Source: Saururus chinensis (lineage: Eukaryota > Streptophyta > Magnoliopsida > Piperales > Saururaceae). Taken from it: a stretch of 64,000 nucleotides of DNA. The position numbers and the translations under genes are program-made. The notes below the pieces were generated by a model. That model ran no database searches, was not told where the DNA came from, and was given only the letters and a program-made list of their open reading frames with translations. Of the stretch, positions 10,908-20,737 are shown one piece after another; position 1 is the stretch's first letter, and every line of letters begins with the position of its first letter. The DNA lies in contig CP141142.1 in the NCBI GenBank assembly GCA_035235625.1, positions 26,050,995 to 26,114,994 on the forward strand, given 5' to 3'.

Positions 10908-10922
10908 GTCTCTGATACCAAT
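10908..10922 (-). other. Primer-binding site, initiator tRNA-Met type
   Basis: The minus strand reads ATTGGTATCAGAGAC directly after the LTR end. Its core is the usual plant retroelement primer site complementary to the 3' end of initiator tRNA-Met. This fixes the element's orientation and LTR boundary. Confidence 0.85.
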
Positions 10923-11309
10923 TGATGGAATAAAACACAATAGCATTAGGGTTACTTGTAGCCATTAGAGCTTGAACAAATCTTGATTTTCTTGATGAAG
11001 TTTTTTCTCTGCTAATCATCTACAAATCCTTACAATGTGTTTCTAGTTTAGAACTTGATTGAAAGTAATTCTCGCTTAAGGCACCATATTAGGATAACAA
11101 ATATCAGCAAACAGTCCAGATTTGCTAATAAAACCACAACTTAATGGGTATTTTGACTCGTACCCATTACCTAAACAGTTTTATAAGCCCAAAAACCAGT
11201 GTCAATTGAGACATTTGTGTCACTTTATGTTTTATTTAAAAAGCAAGCCCAAGAGTTTCATCTTAAACCTTTTAGTTATTTATTTTGGTTGAACATAAAC
11301 TACGCATCA
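10923..11309 (-). repeat. 5' LTR of the minus-strand copia element
   Basis: Read on the minus strand this 387-bp LTR starts TGATG and ends CCATCA, a TG...CA pair. It aligns along much of its length with the plus-strand LTR at about 50816-51261; the shared block around AAACATAAAGTG and TCTCAATTGACA is clear. The lower-coordinate end is fixed by the adjoining primer-binding site. The outer end (11309) is inferred from the TGATG/CATCA match and is less certain. Relative to the other copy this LTR lacks about 75 bp that include the TATA box. Confidence 0.65.
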
Positions 11310-11499
11310 TTAAGGGGTTATTGATTGGTTTAAAAATATATCTTGGCAGCATAATAGCAAAATAATCTTTTCTTTTAGCCAGTAAGGAGTTAGAAATGAC
11401 GTTCAGTGATAAGCACTATTGAAATAGTGACTGCCAACCACCATATAGATTCCAAAAATGGCTAAAAAAATTGCATATCCCAAATTCTCAGTTTACAAA

Positions 11500-11640
11500 A
11501 TAGAAAGCGGAACAACATGAGTGGTCTTAAAAACAATAAAATGCATCATCCTCGATACTCTATCAACAAGTACAAAGATATCACCCAAACTTTATTGTAT
11601 ATATTGCAAACGAAGAACAGAATCCATATTGATTGCTGGT
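11500..11640 (-). pseudogene. Ty3/gypsy integrase core relic
   Basis: Reading leftwards, the segment translates to text like DIFVLVDRVSRMMHFI with flanking INMDS and TTHV. This matches the catalytic-core signature of gypsy integrase (MDF...FVVVDRFSKMAHF). Stops occur on either side. No LTR belonging to it was found. It abuts the copia LTR at 11309 and an AT-rich insertion at 11655. Confidence 0.55.
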
Positions 11641-11654
11641 CAAAGTTGCTTGGA

Positions 11655-12107
11655 TGTAACACCCAAGATTATAAGATAACGTCAAAGTAATTTGAGGAAT
11701 AAATAGAAACTTATTATAGTTTTTTAATTCATTTAGAAAGTAAAGACTCCGTTTCGATGTGTTGGGAGTTGAGGGGTAGTCCGTCGTTAGAGAGGCAGTG
11801 GACTTAAAAATTTTATCTTATTTCACCGAGGAAACTTCTCTATGATGTGATATTTTAAATATTAAAATTTTTAAAAAAAATAATAAAAAAGATAATAAGA
11901 AAATTATTTAAATAATATTTTTTAAAAAATTATTTATTAAAATAGCTCACTTTGAGAAATGTTTCCCAAATGGGCTATTTTGGTAAAAAAAAATTATTTA
12001 TTATTTAAATAATTTTTCTAAAGATAATTAAAAATTTTATGCAGTTGACATAACCTCCACCGTGATGAACAATTTGAGCATTCAATGTCGTCACGCCTAA
12101 AATCAAC
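11655..12107. repeat. Possible small insertion with an AT-rich core
   Basis: The segment begins TGTAACACCC. TTGGA occurs immediately before it (11650-11654) and again at 12108-12112, so a 453-bp insertion with a 5-bp duplication is possible. The right end (ATCAAC) is not a clean LTR end. Its core (about 11880-12015) resembles the AT-rich ends of the elements at 48883 and 54667, which argues for a DNA transposon instead. Unresolved. Confidence 0.3.
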
Positions 12108-12112
12108 TTGGA

Positions 12113-13775
12113 AAGGTAATATTTATCTCCTGCAGTGTTTTCCAGTGGGTTTTATGGGTACGTATAAATAGATGTTTATATGTGAGAAACTTTATTCTTG
12201 AGTATTTTGAGATGTTATGTAATGTCCTTATTTTTTTTATATTTATAAATTTTTGATATATATTTTAGATTATTTTTTTATAAAAAAATTTAATACTTTA
12301 ATATATTAATTTTTTTATATTTTATTTTAATAATTATATTTATAGAGTCAGGTGTATAACTTAGTTATGGTTGTTCACGTAGGTTTTCGACGTGATAATG
12401 AAAGAAATTAAATGCGCAAAATGGAGAGAGAAAAAGAAAGAAAAAAAATACATGAAATGGCATAGGCGTATCTTGTCCAAAAAGTCAAGAACGGCCCCAT
12501 ATTTTTGGTCTTGTGGTGTCCATCCACCACTAGTAGATGTCGTATAGTCTCTATTTAACATTCATCCGGCTCACCGCAAACAGGTTATTGCTAAGACATC
12601 GACACCTTTCGGAGCCAACCCTCTTTTTTTCATCTCTATGCCCTCGAAGAGTAAGAAAAGAGTTTTTATGTTTTTCTTTAATAATGAGCCTAACATAAGA
12701 AAAAATATATAAAAATAAATAATATTTAAGATCTACAGTGCTAATATATATTAATATTAAAATTATATTAATATATATTAACATATACATTACGAATGAA
12801 GGGTTCTTAAGCGTTTATTATAGAGAGCTTATTGTCAGAATAGTACATTAGGGCAGCGCGATCCAAATAGCATATATGCATCAGGTCCTTATAATACGGT
12901 GGAATCAGGTACCATATAGGCCTACCTCGATATTCCTCGGCCTACACTTTAGCAACGATGGCCCATATCGCGACGGCTAGCGCAGCCCGTGACAACACGG
13001 AGCAACAGTGCAGGACAGCGGACTGAACTTCGTCAATCTTGAAAAAGGACTAAAGGTGGTTCGCGAGCCTGCTTATGCTCTCTTTGCTCTACTGGATAAG
13101 GGGGTTTTCTAGTCCAAAGCTCGTTTGGCTTTTGCTTCTGCTGCTACTCCCTTTGGCTTAAGATGCACTCGAATCGTAGCAGTTGTTCGCAGCTGCTTTG
13201 CTTAAAGGGACAGCCAACTGCTTTTGAAGGTCAACATTTTCTGCTCAAAGTTTCCTACTTTTTTATGGCAATTTTCCTGATTTTTGTGCGGGATATGGTA
13301 GCAATCTATAAGTTCCCATCCGTATGATGTAGCCTGTTGTGTGGGGGTTATCAATTCTCCATTTAGATGATTAGTGTGTTCCCGTGTCTTGCTCACAATT
13401 CGATTTTTTTCTTTTGTTTGCTACAATTACACTGCGAAGTTACTCACCTATTCCAAAATTTCCAATGTAATAAACGATGGTGAATATTTATTGAGTTTCA
13501 TCTGGAATCTGTTTAAATTTATATGATTTTCTCTCTATATTTTTTCTGTTCGGTACAGTCAAAATAGGAAGAGTGAAGAGGAAAGTGGTTGCTATTTGTT
13601 TGGTTGCGCTGAGAATTTATGATGAAATGCATAGAAGCAGAAACAGAGAGAGGGGGTGAATGAAGCCTGATAGATGGCTGGAAAGAAAGAGATGGGCTAG
13701 AGAGGGGAATGTTGGTGGGTAGAGAGAGAAGTTTCCTCAAATCCCCACCTTTGGGTTGGGGAAAATATGGAACCT
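12113..13775. other. Intergenic stretch without a supported gene
   Basis: This stretch is AT-rich. At 12218 a TGTAATGTCC start and, 130 bp later, ATAGAGTCAGGTGT resemble the start of the large LTRs at 24163 and 61620, so a decayed LTR fragment is possible at 12218-12560. The part from 12840 to 13200 is more GC-rich and non-repetitive by eye. It may hold upstream sequence of the mTERF gene, but no promoter element was identified with confidence. Confidence 0.4.
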
Positions 13776-13780
13776 GTTAA

Positions 13781-14296
13781 TGTTAGAATATAAAATAAAT
13801 AAATAAGATTTTCCCTTCTTAAGGGCTTGCTCTTTTGGGAAACTTGGTTATCTTACATAAGATCAAAGTTACATGTTCTAGGACATCTTCGGTTCAAATC
13901 TTGCTGGAGGCATTTATACCCTATCCGTGTTCCATGTTCTGCACTTGATGGATGCTTGCACACAAGGGAGGGGGGAATGTGTTCTATGTTCTACACTTGA
14001 TGGATGCTTGCACGCAAGAGAGGGGGGAATGTTAGAATATAATATAAATAAATAAGATTTCCCTCTCCTATAACCTTGAACTTTTGGGGAACTTGGTTAT
14101 TCTTATATGGTATCAAAGCTCCAAGTTTTGGGAGTGAGTTTAAGTCTCATGGGAGGCTTTTATACCCTAATTGTGTTCCACGTACTGCACTTGATGGACG
14201 CTTGCATATGAGGGGGCCTGTTAGAATTAAAAAATAAATAAATAAAAATTCACCTTTCTAATGGCTCAAGCTTTTGGGAAACTTGGTTATCTTAGA
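13781..14296 (+). mobile_element. TRIM (miniature LTR retrotransposon) in tandem form: three LTRs, two internal parts
   Basis: Three 77-78-bp LTRs (13781-13857, 14030-14107, 14219-14296) each start TGTTAGAAT and end CTTGGTTAT(T)CTTA plus CA, TA or GA. Two internal parts (172 and 111 bp) separate them. Each internal part begins with a Met-type primer site (clearest at 14108-14119, TGGTATCAAAGC) and ends in a purine run (GAGAGGGGGGAA, GAGGGGGCC). GTTAA at 13776-13780 and 14297-14301 is a perfect target duplication around the whole array. It has no coding capacity. The first internal part holds a local duplication of about 51 bp (TGTTC(C/T)ATGTTCT(G/A)CACTTGATGG...). Confidence 0.88.
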
Positions 14297-14879
14297 GTTA
14301 ATCCACCTACTTTTCCCTATTTTTCATTCTCATTTTGTTTTCCATATCTTTCTAAACGAGGGAAACTAGGGATTATATTTTTTACATCCTGACTTTTTCT
14401 TTCTCTTCTCCTTTTCCTTGTAACAAAATGCTTAAATTTATTGACCAGGGGAATTCAGTATTTTCAGGTCTATTTTGGCATTTATTGGCTTGCCAACTCT
14501 TTCTTTGCAATAAAAAAAAGAATGGTGGACCGTTAGTGGGCAAGTAATAGCCAGTTAGCTTCCTCTTGCTCACAATATACCCAATCGTCACATCCTGGCA
14601 AATCAAGTTATTCAAGTTTATAATCCCATTGAAATTTGTTTATCAGTTTACGTTTTTTCTTTGTCCAAATATGTATGTTTGTGAAATTTTATTTGAAGCC
14701 GAAAATAAAATGTGGTGACTTTGTCTTCACATTAACTTTTCCTGTTTTTTCAATATAAATGTTCGCCAACTCAAGTTAATAGTTTTCCATGACAGGCAAA
14801 AATACTATCACAACGTCTTGACTCAAACAACTTAGTAGCAACTATTAAATTAAGCCTAAGGCTTGTGCTGATTTCCTCA

Positions 14880-14893
14880 AATTACTCCTGCAG
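14880..14893 (+). promoter_or_regulatory. Probable 3' splice site just before the mTERF start codon
   Basis: The text TTTCCTCAAATTACTCCTGCAG ends at 14893, eight bases before the ATG at 14902. A pyrimidine-rich run followed by CAG is a good acceptor. It suggests a 5' UTR intron or an upstream exon, but the donor was not located. Confidence 0.5.
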
Positions 14894-14901
14894 GAAGCAA
14901 G

Positions 14902-15882
14902 ATGAGCAGCACTCAAAAAGGAAGTATATCTGGTTTTCTCAAGGAGAAGGGTTTTGATGAGAACACCATAAATGCAATGCTTACAAAGTGCAAGCGTCTT
15001 GAAGGTACTGAGAGAGTGCGGGCAAATGAGAATTGGATGTACTTGAATAGCATTGGAATAGAAGAGAGGAAGCTACCCTCTGTTGTTTCAAAATGCCCTA
15101 AAATACTCACTCTAGGGTTGAATGAGAAGCTTGTTCCAATGGTTCAATGCCTTGCAACACTGGGGACAAAACCAAGTGAAGTTACCACGGCAGTAACAAA
15201 ATTCCCTCACATACTCGCTCACAGTGTCGAAGAGAAACTGTGCCCGCTTCTAGCTTTCTTTCAGACATTGGGAATAACTGAGAAACAGTCGGGTAAATTA
15301 CTATTGCTAAATCCAAGACTCATTAGCTACAGCATTGAAATGAAATTGTCACAGATTGTGGATTTTTTCGCAAATCTAGGCCTGAATAAGGATGGACTGA
15401 TTGGTAAAATTCTGGTAAAAAATCCATACATAATGGGTTACTGTGTTGAGAAAAGGCTGAAACCAACCTTGGGTTTTTTGAGATCTATAGGTCTGAAAGA
15501 CCTTGACCTTCAGAAGGTGGCATTAAAATTTCCTGAAGTGTTATGCAGGGATGTAAATAAAATCCTTCAACAAAATTTATTATTTTTAAGGAGCTGCGGT
15601 TTTCACGATCGACAGATTGCAACTCTGGTTTCTGGCTACCCTCCTGTTTTGATCAAGAGTATCAAGAACTCTTTGGAGCCAAGGATAAAATATTTGGTAG
15701 AGGTTATGGGTAGAGGGCTTGAAGAAGTGGTAGATTATCCAGAGTTCTTTAAGCATGGATTGAAGAAGAGATTGGAATACAGACAGAGAATGCTTAAGCA
15801 GAGGAACTTAGATAACTGCAGCTTGAGTGAAATGCTAGGGTCTAATCATAGAAAGTTTGTTCTCAAGTTTAATTTAATTTGA
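14902..15882 (+). CDS. MTERF6: Mitochondrial transcription termination factor family protein, mTERF6/PDE191-like
   Basis: A single open frame of 326 residues. mTERF proteins are helical-repeat proteins that bind nucleic acid in plastids or mitochondria. The protein resembles, over its whole length, the Arabidopsis AT4G38160 protein (PDE191, mTERF6), which supports chloroplast gene expression and tRNA-Ile maturation. Seven mTERF repeats, about 35 residues apart, are marked by a Pro with hydrophobic neighbours: PKIL (66), FPHIL (101), NPRLI (137), NPYIM (174), FPEVL (210), YPPVL (246) and YPEFF (279). Recognisable blocks include SVEEKLCPLLAFFQ and PEFFKHGLKKRLE. The N-terminus is short, without an obvious long transit peptide, so an upstream exon is possible. 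No stop or frameshift is present, unlike nearly all other coding sequence here. Function and target organelle are inferred from the family. Confidence 0.93.
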   Translation: MSSTQKGSISGFLKEKGFDENTINAMLTKCKRLEGTERVRANENWMYLNSIGIEERKLPSVVSKCPKILTLGLNEKLVPMVQCLATLGTKPSEVTTAVTKFPHILAHSVEEKLCPLLAFFQTLGITEKQSGKLLLLNPRLISYSIEMKLSQIVDFFANLGLNKDGLIGKILVKNPYIMGYCVEKRLKPTLGFLRSIGLKDLDLQKVALKFPEVLCRDVNKILQQNLLFLRSCGFHDRQIATLVSGYPPVLIKSIKNSLEPRIKYLVEVMGRGLEEVVDYPEFFKHGLKKRLEYRQRMLKQRNLDNCSLSEMLGSNHRKFVLKFNLI

Positions 15883-18473
15883 TGTGATTTTTTAAAATCA
15901 GTTAAACCTGGATGGCCATGGTGTAAATGTGATAGCCTTGGCAAATGCACTTGAAGGTGCAACATGTATTTGTCTGATCTTTGGTTAGCTAATCTTATTG
16001 CGATGTTTTGATCATGAATCAAGTTGGCAGGCTCTCCCTCTTTTTTTCGCTAGTTTCATGGCAATTGGCGGAATGTCTCTTTGTTATGCTGCGGGATCTG
16101 GAGAACTCCTTATTGTGATGGCAAGTCACCTTGAGCTTGCTATGAATTTACAGGCCATGATTTACGGTTCTGACAATTCAATAACATATACGTTGTGACG
16201 GGACAGAGCAGAATGTTGCTTTGCGAGTCCAAATTCTGAAGGTGGAAAAGAAAGGGAATTCAGGTAGAGTAGGGTTAAAGAGAAGCTTAGGAGGGTGATG
16301 GGAAGAGTAGAGAGGGGGACAGTGGAGGAAGAGGAGGGAAATGGATAGAGAAGAGAAATGAGGAGAGAGGAGACATTTAAAAAATGAAGGACGGGTCTTT
16401 TCTCAAACCATCAATATCAGGCCTGATTTTTTTTTCTTAAAACATTTTAGAAATTATTGGAGTACGAAAATTTATGACCAAATATTTAGCTTTTATTCAA
16501 GAACTTAAATCATTACGATAAAATCCAAAGTTGTGATTGTTTTTTTCGATATAACTATTTACTATTATTACCATGGTAAAACATTCTGAAGATACTCCAA
16601 GTCTCATACATGCAGTCTAGCAAGCAAAATTAACTTGTATGAGCCAAGGTAACTTTTTATGGTATTATTATAAATCATTACCTTAATTCAAAAGTTCAAT
16701 TCTTGATCTATAGCAAAAAATTCTAAAGAGTCTTCCTTTGGATTGCTTCAGTCTTCATTTGCTTGTCCACCAAACCTACATCACTAGGATATTTAATGTA
16801 TTTATATACCTAATAGAATTTAAGCTATAAATGATAACATGGTTCATTCAACATTATTTATAATTGATAAGCAAAACAATCTTGGATGAGGAGTCGGCTA
16901 CTCCCTATTTAGCCAACCCACCCCACATATACACATACGGTAGATATCTGTTGGCATTGCTAATGGGGGTGGGGTGCCTAAAAGAGGGGGTAAGATACTT
17001 CTTATCCAACAATCTTCACTCACCACAATTGGTATCAATTAAACACCAAGTATGTGGACACTAAAGTTTCACCTGCATTGTTACTCTCCTTAGAGTTCAA
17101 AAGAGGATACATGACTTTGCACCCTGAAGTCCTTCAGTCCCTCCTTAAGACTAGTTAGTCGCACCTCTATGTAATAAAATATAGATGAAAGCCTTATCGT
17201 GGTACTAATGAACAGTAGTAGTGGGATGTCGGATGCCATGACATATTGGCACTCCAATCTACTTGTGTAATGACCCTTTAAAGGTTGATAGCCCCCCACA
17301 CATGGCTTTTATCTTTTGAAGACCACCCCACAAATGACAGCCACCAAGTTGTGCAAACCCCTTTTTGGTTTGCACAACCAAAAAACAGTTCACGTGCAGC
17401 CCCTTGTTATGTGGGTTCCACAACTTATATAGACACTTTTATAAACCTTCCCTCAAATTCACATTCCTCTTGTTGGTTACACTTCTTATGAGACTAGAAA
17501 GTTAATTCTCTCAGGTTTACACAGAGACTTGAGGGTTTAATATCCAACTAGACGATGGTAGTAGATCACTAGATTGCTCTTCAAACTTATATTTCATAAA
17601 AATAAGAATCAAGAGTTCTAGTCACTATGTGCAAGAATTTTTACTTAACAACAAAAATAAATTATCTACATATAAACTATTAATCTATCAAGAATTCAAT
17701 TAACCCAAACATGCAAAACACACATGAACACACAAGAATTTAATGTAAAAACCACAATTTGGGTGAAAAACCATGATAGCCTCATAAGGCCAAATCAATG
17801 CACTAGTAAGCAAAAACTTACAAGACACTAAGAACAAACAACCAACTTCTTTAGACTACACAAACGAAAACTCATTTTCTTTATTCAATCTTTTTTATTG
17901 TTAGCCTTCAAGTTTATCCCTCATTTGAATCCTTGAAGTTTTCCCTCTTTGTGCTTTATTTTCGTCTCCTTCTAGCATTTTAATCAAAGACTTCTTCAAT
18001 TGTTAATTCACTCCTTTGGAGAATTTGTTGTGAATCCTCTTTTGTTTATTGCGTGGGAATCTTGTCTTTCAATTATGTATCTTCATAAAATCACCATTTA
18101 CATAAACTTGAAGCTTTGGATGATTTCTCTAGGAAAATAATGACAAAGGAAGTCTCATTTCTTCTCTATTATTTTCTAAATTTTCCTCTCTTCAAATTTA
18201 TGGTTCTCTAGCTTTTAAATAGGTCATTAAGTTGGTTTGAGATTTTGACTCAAACTACAAATAAAATCTCTTTCAAAAAGGCTTAAATTGGTAACCATGC
18301 TAACAACGCTCGATCGTTTCAAACAACAATCGATTGTTCACTGTTTTATTACGGCACAACTCGGTTAGCGATCAATCCTTCTTTAGGGCAATTAATAGAT
18401 AAACTCTCAACCTATTTTTATAAAGGACTGTTTTAGGTGGCGATCAATTGATTCATCCTGTGTAATGTGCAAA
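15883..18473. other. 3' flank of mTERF and repeat-like intergenic DNA
   Basis: The first few hundred bases probably include the mTERF 3' UTR; a short open frame at 15998-16198 has no recognisable similarity. A perfect 12-bp stem with a 7-nt loop lies at 17348-17378. From about 17540 to 18470 the minus strand resembles a copia (Tork/Angela-type) LTR: it has an ACCTATTTAAAAGC TATA-like motif and a GGTTTTTCACCCAAATTGTGG block near its end. No gene is supported. Confidence 0.4.
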
Positions 18474-18871
18474 TGTAAGATCTCTAACTTTAACCTAGTT
18501 TAATTTTGATTTAATTGTATGTTATTGTGTGGTTTTGCCAAAATTTGCCAGTTTGACTTGATTTTGGGGTTAAGGGTTGGTAATTATGATTTTAACCTAA
18601 TTTAATTTTATTTCTATGAGTTTTAATATCAAACTTGATTTATCTTATTTTTAGGAATTTTATAAAAAATTTTCATAAATTAAAGGTGTGGACCCCACTG
18701 TGGGCCCGAGGTAACTGTCTCACATAATCCTAAACTTCAATTATTTTATTTTAATAAGTTTTAAAAAATTTAAACTCACTTTTAGCCATAAAATGACCCA
18801 AATTAGCCACATAGGGCTTTTTAATTTGTATTTACAGCTCAATAGTTTATATTAATAACTCAACAGCTAAC

Positions 18872-18879
18872 TATATAAG
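18872..18879 (+). promoter_or_regulatory. TATA box in the family B solo LTR
   Basis: TATATAAG lies about 400 bp into the LTR, upstream of an AAAACCCTAGCCC leader. The position suits the U3 promoter of a plant LTR. Confidence 0.5.
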
Positions 18880-20032
18880 GAAAACCCTAGCCCATTTCCA
18901 AATTTGGAAAGGGTTGTACTAAGAGGCATGGTGGTGTCCTAACCCCACTACACAAAAAGGAAAATTCAATTTAGGTAAGTTTTTAGCCCTAATCTTCCGA
19001 ATTTTCTCTTAATCTCTCTTATCTCCACTTTCCCCTAAATGGATTCTTGATTTATTTTAATAAAAATATTATTTTTTAATTTCTATTTTAAACCCTAAAA
19101 AGGATAATTTTAGTTTTTAATCAAAGGAATCATAGATCTACTTGTTTTCAAGGTTATTTAAGCTTCATAGTCGATTTTGATTAAGTATTAATCAAAACCC
19201 TAATTTTGGGTAGGGTTTCTTGAGGAGTATAGTTTATTTTTGATCCAAGAATTTCTTGAAGGTAAGAGGTTTTCATCTCATGTGGTTTTATACTTTGGAT
19301 TGCATGTTTTGAATCTTTAATTGGGTTCTTGCTTATGTATGTACTTTAATGGTGGATTATTAAAAATATGTCATTTACGTTGATTTTCTTGTGATTAAGC
19401 TTAAAAATGCTTAGATCTACCATGTTTTAGGTTTAAATTTTGATATCATAAAGTTTTGGAGTGATTTTAGAATTTTTTTAGCATTTTTGGGTATTTTTGG
19501 TTTGATTTTCATAAGGTTGAAGACGAACCAGAAATGGGCATGAAGTGAATTGTTAAGGGCATTCGAACGGCCCAGCAAGCATTCGAACGACCCAATGGTA
19601 GTTTTTGTCATTCTTGTATATTTTGGTCATTTCTTATTCTCTCTCCATGAATCTAATTTCTTATGATTAGAATGAGTTATCATTACTTATAAATGTTGTT
19701 GTGAATGCATGAAGACTATCTTGGAATTTATGACTTAACTTAAGCATAAATTAGACTATGTTAGTTTAATTTTAACATGATAATCTACTTGTCTTAAATT
19801 CATGTTTGATGGATACTTCATGATTTATTGATGATTACAGTAGGTTTAACTATGATGATGTATAAATATGCTTGCACATATTATATTAATTTTTGGTGAA
19901 TTCGTGTTTCCATGTTCTAGCTTAAGTATGGTAAACTTTATCCTTATCTAAGTCTAGCATGATGTTATACTTGTCTTGAACCTGTATTTCAATGTTTTCA
20001 TCACACTTGCTTCATGGTTCCAATAGGGTGGG

Positions 20033-20230
20033 ACTTCAGTCTTGATGAGCTATCGTGCTCAGGACTATCTTGATGTGCAGTTGTGCTTGGGACTATCTTG
20101 ATGAGTAGTCATGCTTGGGATTGTCTTAATGAGTAGTTGTGCTTGAGACTGTCTTAATGAGCAGTTATGCTCGAGGCTTTGGCCTTGATGAGTAGTCGTA
20201 CTCAAGGTTTTTGACCCTGATGAGCAGGTT
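20033..20230 (+). repeat. 28-31-bp tandem repeat in the family B LTR
   Basis: Seven diverged units follow the consensus ACTGTCTTGATGAGTAGT, then TGTGCTTGGG. They vary mainly at transitions and are confined to this LTR. Confidence 0.85.
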
Positions 20231-20737
20231 TATTTCTCTCAATTTGTGAGACATTCACCATTTGTTGTTGCATGTGTATGGAAAGATATGCTTTTGGGAC
20301 AGGTTGTGTAGTGATAATGGAGCTTATGTTACACATGCGGTTATGGCTTAATTTGCATGATATACAGAAAAGGGTGTTTGAGACACTTGATTTCTAGGGT
20401 GAATATTTTCAATGAAAAATAGATATGCATGATATGTTTATGTTGAAAAGTTATTCATGTATGATGTGAGTATGTTAGTAAATTTCACATGTTTACATAT
20501 AAGGTGTATGTGTGTATGAGTTATGTTGAACCCATGATGCGTATGAGGCATGAGTATGTGATGATGAGATAATATGGGTTATAACATGATATGCAAGTAG
20601 TATGACTATATGACGATGAGATATGATAGATATAACATGATATGTAGGTGGTATGAATATGTGATGATGTGATATGTCATGTAGCATGATATGCAAGTAG
20701 CATGTAAATATGTTGATGAGATTTATTACACATAGCA

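Larger units (their letters stand above)
1..11309 (-). mobile_element. Ty1/copia retrotransposon, 5' part (LTR plus long leader), interrupted by nested LTRs
   Basis: This element reads leftwards. Its 5' LTR is at 10923-11309, the primer-binding site is just inside, and a leader of about 1.7 kb (10907-9442, then 245-1) runs to the window edge. It is recognised by alignment with the plus-strand copia copy at 50816-54196: the reverse complement of 1-245 matches about 52850-53080, and that of 9442-10922 matches about 51262-52840. In the other copy gag starts near 53133, so the window begins about 50 bp before gag here. The leader is split by the solo LTR at 246-9441, with GACCA (241-245) and GGCCA (9442-9446) as near-identical target duplications. 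The second copy is an unoccupied version of the site. No coding part is inside the window. Confidence 0.75.

Noticed and set aside
13890..13905. GGTTCAAATC, like a tRNA B box
   Set aside because: It lies in the TRIM internal region; no A box or cloverleaf can be drawn around it.
15998..16198. 66-residue open frame downstream of the mTERF stop
   Set aside because: No similarity and no continuity with the mTERF frame; more likely 3' UTR.
18461..18473. Alternative start of the family B LTR at TGTAATGTGC (18461)
   Set aside because: The flank TCCTG does not match the right flank GCAGT at all, whereas a start at 18474 gives a partial match.
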